Assembly: GCA_017642565.1 (NCBI GenBank)
Contig: JAGCOU010000038.1
Location: 1 to 6,687, forward strand
Direction: 5' to 3'
From: Alphaproteobacteria bacterium
GTDB taxonomy: Bacteria; Pseudomonadota; Alphaproteobacteria; Rs-D84
Length of the DNA stretch: 6,687 nucleotides
Part shown: one piece after another, positions 1 through 5,600 of the stretch
How positions within the stretch are numbered: the stretch's first letter is position 1
Layout: each line of letters starts with the position of its first letter
Made by a program: the position numbers and the translations under genes
Notes under the pieces: generated by a model
Seen by the model: the letters and a program-made list of their open reading frames with translations, nothing else
What the model was told of the DNA's origin: nothing
Databases searched by the model: none

Positions 1-506
1 ATGCCGAAGGTTGTCGTGCAGATGTTGAATCTTGTTTGTCGACAAATGGTTTTGATGAATCAAATCCTTCGACAACTGCGTCAAAAACAGCGATTAACTC
101 TTGCTCTGCAGAAATTACAACTTGTATGTCTGTTGGCGGATACCAGGTCAGCGATGGTGTAAAGTTAACTTTGCGTGCAATGACAGATTGGGTCGCAGCA
201 ATGTTGATAAATTGCCCGGCAAATTACTATCTGGTGGATGACGGTGAAGGCGTACATAGTTTTCAAGGGAGCCCCACTACTCACGCAAGATGCGAAGCAT
301 GCCAACCAGCTCATGTATGTTCATCAGGGGTAGGTGGTATATGGGAATTCTCTGACGCTACTCCTACGGTTTCGACAGAATCGGCTGGTGGTCAGGTTAC
401 AAGATGTTCTTGTTCGGGCGATTATACAGATTTGGTGAGATATGATGAAACCGCAGGTTATCAACTTTCATGTTGCATACCGAATAATTCAACGAATAAT
501 AATTAA
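1..506 (+). CDS. 3' part of a cysteine-rich, probably exported protein (5' end outside window)
   Basis: The frame is open from the left edge (first full codon at 3-5) to a TAA at 504-506, giving 167 visible residues. A TTG at 36 could be read as a start, but the frame continues upstream without a stop and with the same cysteine-rich character, so it is most likely an internal Leu. Twelve cysteines occur in 167 residues, several as spaced pairs (C-x-x-C in CEAC, C-x-C in CSC, and a terminal CC). A stretch C-P-A-N-Y-Y-L followed by C-x-x-C-x(4)-C resembles the small disulphide-bonded, EGF/TNFR-like modules of surface proteins, although I cannot assign a named domain. Composition is rich in Ser, Thr, Gly and Asn, the tail is Asn-rich (NNSTNNN), and there is no transmembrane helix in the visible part. 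Many cysteines in a low-hydrophobicity chain suggest an extracytoplasmic, oxidised protein (inference). Any signal peptide would lie outside the window. Function unknown. A strong intrinsic terminator follows 20 bases after the stop, supporting a real transcribed 3' end. Confidence 0.7.
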   Translation, partial: AEGCRADVESCLSTNGFDESNPSTTASKTAINSCSAEITTCMSVGGYQVSDGVKLTLRAMTDWVAAMLINCPANYYLVDDGEGVHSFQGSPTTHARCEACQPAHVCSSGVGGIWEFSDATPTVSTESAGGQVTRCSCSGDYTDLVRYDETAGYQLSCCIPNNSTNNN

Positions 507-525
507 TTTTGGAAAAAAAGTAACA

Positions 526-553
526 AAAACCGCCAAAACGGCGGTTTTGTTTT
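526..553 (+). terminator. Intrinsic terminator of the cysteine-rich gene
   Basis: A perfect 9-bp stem, AAAACCGCC (526-534) with GGCGGTTTT (540-548), closes a 5-nt loop AAAAC and is followed by G then a T-run (550-553). It sits 20 bases after the TAA at 506. The GC-rich core, short loop and T-rich 3' side are the classical layout of a rho-independent terminator on the plus strand. The A-rich 5' side could also let it work in the other direction. Confidence 0.9.
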
Positions 554-592
554 ATAATAACTTTATAGCAACTTTTTCATTCTGCAGATTTT

Positions 593-643
593 AATTCCCC
601 TCCGTTGGAGGGGGGGGGACCGCTTGCGGTGGGGAGGGGACCA
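593..643 (+). repeat. Left inverted repeat unit with two hairpins
   Basis: The unit starts AATT, then the hairpin CCCCTCC-GTT-GGAGGGG (597-613; 7-bp stem, 3-nt loop), a G-run giving nine consecutive G at 610-618, a second hairpin ACCGC-TT-GCGGT (619-630), and then GGGGAGGGG (631-639) followed by ACCA. Its GC content is far above the surrounding AT-rich DNA. The same architecture in reverse orientation is found at 1066-1112, on the other side of the nuclease gene. It is distinct from the terminator at 526-553, which serves the upstream gene. Confidence 0.85.
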
Positions 644-703
644 ATAAAAATATTTTTCATAATTTTTTATTAAAAAGGCGTTTTTTATAAATAAAATCAA
701 TTT

Positions 704-1057
704 ATGATAAATCCACATAATAAAAAACTTAAATCATTAGCCCGCGCAAATCGTCGTGCTGGCAATTTATCAGAAGCTTTGCTTTGGAATGAATTAAAAC
801 AGAGTAAATTAGGTGTTCGTTTTACTAAACAAAAAGTAATAGGTGATTATATTGCTGATTTTTATTGTCCTGAAAAAAACATGGTTATTGAAATAGATGG
901 CTGGTCACACGATAACAAATACGAATATGACAAAGCCCGCGATGAATATATGCAATCGCTGGGGATACATGTATTAAGAATAGCGGACAAGGATGTAAAA
1001 CAAGATATTTCAAATATTTTGATTTGGATAAAACATAATATAGATTTGATAAATTGA
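704..1057 (+). CDS. DUF559 domain endonuclease-like protein (Vsr/PD-(D/E)XK-like fold)
   Basis: A complete 117-residue protein covering the whole DUF559 domain. In order: a basic N-terminus with R-A-N-R-R-A-G-N-L-S-E24-A-L-L-W28, matching the family's N-x-T-x-x-E-x-x-L-W helix; G-V-R-F-x-x-Q-x-x-I-G-x-Y-I-A-D52-F-Y-C, the conserved strand carrying the metal-binding Asp; V-I-E63-I-D65-G-x-x-H69, the second acidic strand with its His; D76-x-x-R79 and L-G-I-H-V-L-R-I, the closing helix-strand. The family resembles the Vsr mismatch nick endonuclease, and all candidate catalytic residues (E24, D52, E63/D65, H69) are present, so an active nuclease is plausible. Substrate unknown. The ATG at 704 gives exactly the family length. 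No Shine-Dalgarno is seen; the leader is AT-rich, with a TATAAA at 686-691 that could be a -10 box and would give a near-leaderless mRNA (weak). It stands alone between inverted GC-rich repeats, with no methylase or transposase beside it. The downstream hairpin 1092-1108, followed by AATTTT, may act as its terminator. Confidence 0.95.
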   Translation: MINPHNKKLKSLARANRRAGNLSEALLWNELKQSKLGVRFTKQKVIGDYIADFYCPEKNMVIEIDGWSHDNKYEYDKARDEYMQSLGIHVLRIADKDVKQDISNILIWIKHNIDLIN

Positions 1058-1065
1058 ATTTAATT

Positions 1066-1112
1066 TGACCCCTCCCCGCCCTGCGGGCCCTCCCCTCCGT
1101 TGGAGGGGAATT
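1066..1112 (-). repeat. Right inverted repeat unit with two hairpins
   Basis: Read on the minus strand this unit repeats the plan of the left one: AATTCCCCTCC, a 3-nt loop, GGAGGGG, AGGG, a second small hairpin (plus strand CCCGC 1075-1079 with GCGGG 1083-1087) and then GAGGGGTC. The outer 11 bases are identical to the left unit and the inner parts are diverged. It begins nine bases after the nuclease stop codon. The outer hairpin CCCCTCC-GTT-GGAGGGG (1092-1108) followed by AATTTTATTT would also serve as a plus-strand intrinsic terminator for the nuclease gene (inference). Confidence 0.85.
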
Positions 1113-1131
1113 TTATTTATGTGGTAAATGC

Positions 1132-1172
1132 AAAAAACTCTCTTGTCCGCCGAACACTTCTTCAACGGAGAG
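1132..1172 (-). terminator. Probable intrinsic terminator of plsX
   Basis: On the minus strand, just after the plsX stop, CTCTC-(CG bulge)-TTG (plus 1163-1172) can pair with CAAGAGAG (plus 1138-1145), followed at once by six T (plus A-run 1132-1137). The stem has 8 bp with a 2-nt bulge and a 17-nt apical part that holds a small GAA/TTC helix. Position and T-run fit a terminator for the rpmF-plsX side. The bulge and large loop make it weaker than the one at 526-553. Confidence 0.6.
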
Positions 1173-1176
1173 GATT

Positions 1177-2250
1177 TTATTCTGCAGATTTAGTTTTCTT
1201 AAGTTCTTCTTTGATGCCGGATAATGCGTTTGTTCTTTCGCGAATTATTCCATAAAAATCAGATTTGCATAGATTTGCTGCATATTCTATCGCATGTGTC
1301 CAAGACAAAGCATCGCTGTTTCCATGTGTTTTTATCGAAAAACCGTTCAGTCCCAAAAATACTGCGCCTGCGTATGAACGCGGGTCAATTTTATTCTTTA
1401 ATCTTTTAAACAAATGTATCAAGAAAAAGGTCCCAAGTATTGCCAGCAATGAACGCCTGTAATTAGCCTTTACAATGCGAGAAATCATCTTTGCGGTACC
1501 TTCTACCGTTTTTAACATAACATTGCCAGTAAAGCCATCTGTGACGACAACTTGGACGTTTCCAGCGGTTACATCGTTACCCTCTACAAAGCCGATGTAT
1601 TCATAAGGCAATTCTGCTGCATGTTCTGTTAAAACTTTGTTCAAATGTTGCAGAGTTTCGCTGCCTTTGGTTTCTTCTTCGCCAATATTTAAAATACCAA
1701 CGCGTGGTCTTTCCATTCCGCCGATGATTTCAGCGTAAACGCTGCCCAAAATCGCAAAATCAAATAAAACCTCTTCGTCACATTGGACATTTGCACCCAA
1801 ATCAAGACCCACAACGCGTGTATCGCCATCACCAGACGGCAACATTGTTGTAATCGCAGGACGAGAGATACCATCAACTGTTTTCAAAGCGAGTTTTGAC
1901 AAAGCCATCAAAACGCCAGTATTCCCAGCAGATATAACCGCTGAAGAATTACCTTCGCGGACATCTTTGACCGCCATATACATTGAAGTATCTTGGGCAT
2001 GGCGAATAACATCACGAACCTTGTCCGTTCCAGAAATAACACCATTGGCATTAATAATCTCGCAATTGCGCGCAACGCGTGGAAACTTTTTCAACAAAGT
2101 ACGCAATTTTTTTTCATTACCAAAAAGCCGAAAGAATAAACTTCCTTCGCCATATTGATATAAAAATTGGTTAATTCCACCCAACACAGCCAATGGGGCA
2201 TGGTCGCCGCCCATTGCATCTATAGAAATAATTCTTTTGGTTTCTGACAT
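1177..2250 (-). CDS. plsX: Phosphate acyltransferase PlsX
   Basis: PlsX transfers the acyl group from acyl-ACP to orthophosphate, making acyl-phosphate, which PlsY uses to acylate glycerol-3-phosphate in phospholipid synthesis. It is a peripheral membrane enzyme. The 357 residues show the family signatures in order: D-A-M-G-G-D-H-A-P (11-19), S-A-G-N-T-G (107-112) with G-I-x-R-P-A-I (127-133), L-D-L-G-A-N (149-154), R-P-R-V-G-I-L-N-I-G-E-E-E-x-K-G (181-196), F-V-E-G-N-D-V (221-227), V-V-V-T-D-G-F-T-G-N-V (234-244), and the C-terminal D-P-R-S-Y-A-G-A-x-x-L-G-L-x-G with K-T-H-G (289-310). A hydrophobic helix at about 268-281 is typical. I chose the ATG at 2250 because it places the DAMGGDHAP motif at the usual distance from the N-terminus. 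An in-frame TTG at 2271 lies inside a terminator-like stem and adds only MPFFYIK. It follows rpmF, the common order, but fabH does not follow. No Shine-Dalgarno is seen before 2250. The last codons are KTKSAE-TAA. Confidence 0.97.
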   Translation of the reverse strand: MSETKRIISIDAMGGDHAPLAVLGGINQFLYQYGEGSLFFRLFGNEKKLRTLLKKFPRVARNCEIINANGVISGTDKVRDVIRHAQDTSMYMAVKDVREGNSSAVISAGNTGVLMALSKLALKTVDGISRPAITTMLPSGDGDTRVVGLDLGANVQCDEEVLFDFAILGSVYAEIIGGMERPRVGILNIGEEETKGSETLQHLNKVLTEHAAELPYEYIGFVEGNDVTAGNVQVVVTDGFTGNVMLKTVEGTAKMISRIVKANYRRSLLAILGTFFLIHLFKRLKNKIDPRSYAGAVFLGLNGFSIKTHGNSDALSWTHAIEYAANLCKSDFYGIIRERTNALSGIKEELKKTKSAE

Positions 2251-2258
2251 TTTGATAT

Positions 2259-2295
2259 AAAAAAAGGGCAAGTAGATAAATTATCTACGCCCTTT
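2259..2295 (-). terminator. Intrinsic terminator-like hairpin between rpmF and plsX
   Basis: On the minus strand AAAGGGC + GTAGAT (plus 2283-2295) pairs with ATCTAC + (2-nt bulge) + GCCCTTT (plus 2263-2277), with a 5-nt loop. The run of seven T that follows (plus A 2259-2265) makes a classical intrinsic terminator. It begins 22 bases after the rpmF stop and its T-run ends eight bases before the plsX ATG. It may therefore end most rpmF transcripts or act as an attenuator for plsX. Confidence 0.85.
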
Positions 2296-2316
2296 AATTC
2301 CTTTCGTTTTCAAGTA

Positions 2317-2466
2317 TTATTTAGAACCGCATGCAGGGCAAACATGATGTGGACGTTTCTTTTCGCCACATTTTTTGCAAACGCTTACCGGCATCACAGA
2401 CAAAGCATCATGAGAACGGCGTTGTGCGGAACGTGCTTTACTTGTTTTACTTTTTGGAGTTGCCAT
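2317..2466 (-). CDS. rpmF: Large-subunit ribosomal protein bL32, short four-cysteine form
   Basis: A 49-residue protein of the 50S subunit. The N-terminus M-A-T-P-K-S-K-T-S-K-A-R followed by R-R-S-H-D-A-L is the L32 signature, and K-R-P-H-H-V-C is the conserved middle. Four cysteines in two C-x-x-C pairs (C30-x2-C33 and C43-x2-C46) form the zinc-ribbon version of L32. Cysteine-free versions are also known in many bacteria. The protein ends C-P-A-C-G-S-K, whereas L32 usually continues for some 6-10 residues with a Y-Y-x-G-R-x-V-like tail. No frame beyond the stop supplies that tail, so this is a real short version and not an obvious frameshift. The minus-strand ribosome binding site AAGGA (plus 2474-2478) lies seven bases before the ATG. 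It sits upstream of plsX in the widely conserved rpmF-plsX pair, with a terminator-like hairpin between them. Confidence 0.96.
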   Translation of the reverse strand: MATPKSKTSKARSAQRRSHDALSVMPVSVCKKCGEKKRPHHVCPACGSK

Positions 2467-2473
2467 TTTACAA

Positions 2474-2478
2474 TCCTT
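2474..2478 (-). promoter_or_regulatory. Ribosome binding site of rpmF
   Basis: The minus strand reads AAGGA, seven bases before the rpmF ATG. It fixes the start at 2466 and contrasts with plsX and the DUF559 gene, neither of which has a recognisable Shine-Dalgarno. Confidence 0.8.
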
Positions 2479-2496
2479 TTATTTTTACAGTTTTTA

Positions 2497-2524
2497 ATTC
2501 TATCTAATTATTAGTCTTTTGCAA
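2497..2524 (-). promoter_or_regulatory. Candidate promoter for rpmF(-plsX)
   Basis: On the minus strand TTGCAA (plus 2519-2524) is followed after 16 bases by TAGAAT (plus 2497-2502), each close to the sigma-70 consensus. It lies between the rpoC hairpin and the rpmF ribosome binding site, where a promoter would be expected. AT-rich DNA offers chance matches, so the call is tentative. Confidence 0.45.
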
Positions 2525-2556
2525 GTAAAAAATCGATTTCTAATAACAGGAATATA

Positions 2557-2592
2557 ATACCCGATTACCACACAAATATGGCAACCGGGTAT
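2557..2592 (-). terminator. Stem-loop after rpoC, probable transcription end
   Basis: Fourteen base pairs form between ATACCCGGTTGCCA and TGGTAATCGGGTAT on the minus strand, around an 8-nt loop. Two of the pairs are G-U wobbles on the minus-strand RNA and would be A-C mismatches on the plus-strand RNA, so the structure favours the rpoC transcript. It starts 12 bases after the rpoC stop. The following sequence (TATTCC) is only moderately T-rich, so it may be a rho-independent terminator of modest strength or a 3'-end stabilising hairpin. Confidence 0.65.
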
Positions 2593-2604
2593 GTATATTA
2601 TTTA

Positions 2605-5600
2605 TTAAATATCCAACAATTGCTGTTGTTTTCCACCTTCGCGTGCCAATTTTTCTGCTGCTTCTTCTTCTTTGGCAATTTCGCGAACACGGCGAACATA
2701 AGCACCTGTACCAATTGGGATAAGGCGTCCAACAATCAAGTTTTCATTTACACCAAGCAATCTATCCGTAGAACCGCTGATTGCTGCATCTACCAACACC
2801 TTTGTTGTTTGTTGGAACGAAGCATTAGATATAAACGAACGAGATGTTAATGACGCACGTGTCAAACCTACCAAAACTTGAGACGCTTTGGCGACACGAC
2901 CACCGTCTTTGGCAACGCGTGCATTTTCTTCTTCGAAATCAACACGGTCAACAACTGCACCACCCAAGAATGATGTATCACCTGGGTCGCTTACTTCTAC
3001 ACGGCGAGTCATTTCACGTATCAAAATTTCAATGTGTTTGTCGTTGATGGACACACCCTGCAAGCGATAAACCTGTTGAACTTGTTCAACCATAAATTGC
3101 GCCAATGCTTTTTGACCGAGGATTCGCAAAATATCTTGTGGAACAGGATCACCATCAACCAATTTATCTGCTTTGCGCACTGTATCACCACTGCGGACCA
3201 ACAAGTTTGTTCCTTTGGCCACTGTGTATTCAACTGGCGCTGTGCCATCTGTTGGTTCAATGCGAATTATAATCTTTGATTTCGCATCTTCTAATTCAAC
3301 AGTACCATCTTTTTCTGCCAAGATTGCTGGGTTTGCAGGACGGCGGATTTCCAACAATTCTTCAACTCGTGGAAGTCCCCCGGTAATATCGCCTGTCTTT
3401 TTAGTTTGAACAGGGATACGCGCCAAAATGTCACCTGCATGAATCTTTTCGCCGTTTGGAACATTCAAAGTTGAATATGTCGGCAATAAGTATTCAGCCA
3501 TTTTCTTGCCACTAAGCGATATCATATCGCCTTTGTCATCTAATAATCTTATAGATGGGCTTAATGCCTTTTTGGTATTAGTCTTCCAATTAATAACTTT
3601 ACGAGACACAATGCCTGTTACCGCATCAACTTCCTCTTGGTAAGAGACATTTTCAATCAAGTCATTATAGGATACAATACCGTCTTTTTCGGCGATGATA
3701 GTATTGGAATATGGATCCCATTCTGCAACTTTTTGTCCTTTTTCAACTTTGTCGCCTTCGTTGACCAACAACATAGATGCATAAGGCAACGCGACCGAGA
3801 ACAATTCTTTGCCATCTTTGCCAACAACACCGATTTTACCAGTACGAGACAATACTACCACACGACCAACAGAATTTGTGATTGTATTCACATTGTCTAA
3901 TTTGATTGTTCCTGCTACTGGCATTTCAATAAAGTGAGATTCAGAACCACCTTCTGCAACACCACCAATGTGGAAGGTACGCAAAGTCAACTGAGTTCCA
4001 GGTTCACCAATTGATTGTCCAGCAACCAAACCAACTGCTTCGCCAACATGGACAAGAGCATTTCTGGACAAATCCATACCGTAACATTTTGCACACAAAC
4101 CATCACTTTGACATGTCAAAACGCTGCGGATATCGACACTTGGAAGTCCTGAATCGTTGATTTGACGAGCCGCTGCTTTGGTAATTAAATCGCCAGCCTT
4201 TACAATCACTTCTTTGGTCAAAGGATGAACAACATCATGTGCTGCTGTGCGTCCCAAAACCACATCACCCAATGGAACAGACAATGTAGAACCCTGGTAC
4301 ACTGGTTTAGCAGTGATGAATTCATGTGTTCCACAATCGTGTTCTGTGATAACTGTGTTAATAGCCAAATCAACCAAACGACGAGTCAAATAACCAGCAG
4401 TTGCAGTCTTCAAAGCCGTATCCGACATACCTTTACGCGCACCGTGAGTGGATGTAAAGTATTCAGACATGGTAAGACCTTCTTTAAAGTTCGAAATAAT
4501 TGGAACTTCGATAATAGAACCGTCTGGTTTCTGCATCATTCCACGCATACCAGCCAACTGCTGAATCTGTCCTTTGGAACCACGAGCGCCAGACAAAGCC
4601 ATCATGTGAATAGAATTCCAATTGTCGCCTTTGGTGTTTCCTAATGAAGCGTATGCTTTGTCACCCAACTCGTCAGTTGTGTGCATCCAAAGGTCAATCA
4701 ATTTATTATGACGTTCGCCACCAGACAGCAAACCGTTTTGATATTGGTTTTCGATTTCTGCTGCTGCTTTTTCGGTTTTTTCTATGATAGCTTGCTTGTC
4801 TTCTGGAATAACGACATCGTCAAAACCAATGGAAATACCACTGCGTACAGCCTGTTCAAAACCAGTATCTTTCAAAGCGTCTGCCAACAAAATCATCGCT
4901 TTGTCACCACAATTTTCATAAGCCGTGGCTAACAGTTTTTTGATTTCTTTCTTTGGCATAACTTTGTTCACCAAATCAAATGGCATTTTATCAGACTTTG
5001 GCAATAATTCACCCAAAATCATACGACCTGCTGTGGTAGCATATTTCTTGCCATTTACACGCGCATAAATTGGTGTATGTAATGTGATTGTTTTGTTTTC
5101 CAAAGCCAATTTAACTTCGTCCATATTTACAAAACGTGGCGATTTCTTTTCGTCATGTTCACCGTTTATCAAAGAGATATAGTAAACACCCAAAACCATG
5201 TCCTGGGAAGGAACTGTCATTGGCTCACCATTTGCTGGTGACAACACATTGTTCGTAGACAACATTAATGTGCGTGCTTCTAATTGTGCTTCGAGTGAGA
5301 TAGGGACATGCACAGACATCTGGTCACCGTCAAAGTCCGCGTTAAATCCAGCGCAAACCAATGGGTGCAGACGAATTGCCTTGCCTTCAATCAAAACTGG
5401 TTCAAAAGCAATCAATGATAATCTATGCAAAGATGGCGCACGGTTCAACAATACTGGATGCTGATAAATAACCTTTTCCAAGATTTCCCATACAATATCT
5501 TCGCCGTTTTCAACCATTCTACGCGCTGTTTTTAATGTATTAGCATAATCGCCAGCCATCAATTTTGCAAAAACAAATGGTTTAAACAGTTCAAGTGCCA

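Larger units (their letters stand above)
593..1112. mobile_element. Putative minimal element: DUF559 nuclease gene between inverted hairpin repeats
   Basis: The ends read AATTCCCC (593-600) and GGGGAATT (1105-1112), a perfect 8-bp terminal inversion that extends inward as two related units of roughly 48 bp in opposite orientation. Between them is a single complete gene for a DUF559/Vsr-like endonuclease. The whole module fits the intergenic space between the terminator of the cysteine-rich gene and the terminator of plsX, so neither neighbour is interrupted. No transposase, integrase or convincing target-site duplication is visible. Calling it mobile is inference from the layout: a nuclease gene flanked by structured inverted repeats, comparable in concept to RAYT/REP pairs or to homing-nuclease cassettes. 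Confidence 0.5.

Noticed and set aside
610..618. Run of nine G as a phase-variation tract
   Set aside because: It lies between genes inside a repeat unit and arises mainly from an A-to-G change relative to the right unit. It is not in a reading frame or a promoter spacer that I can support, though its length may be prone to sequencing error.
593..1112. CRISPR array or toxin-antitoxin pair
   Set aside because: There are only two repeat units, inverted and more than 400 bases apart, with a nuclease gene between them. There are no regularly spaced direct repeats and no second small gene next to the nuclease.
1224..2158. Plus-strand and alternative minus-strand frames inside plsX
   Set aside because: They overlap the conserved PlsX frame completely, have no ribosome binding sites and no family signatures.
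2251..2271. TTG start at 2271 extending PlsX by seven residues
   Set aside because: The extension MPFFYIK is not family-like, the codon lies in the arm of the terminator hairpin, and the ATG at 2250 matches the usual N-terminus.
4225..4644. Plus-strand open frame of 139 codons, with many smaller plus-strand frames across 2578-6033
   Set aside because: All lie antisense to rpoC, whose frame is fully conserved with its catalytic motifs. The predicted products are rich in Cys, Phe, His and Asn with no recognisable motif, as expected for the complement of a conserved gene.
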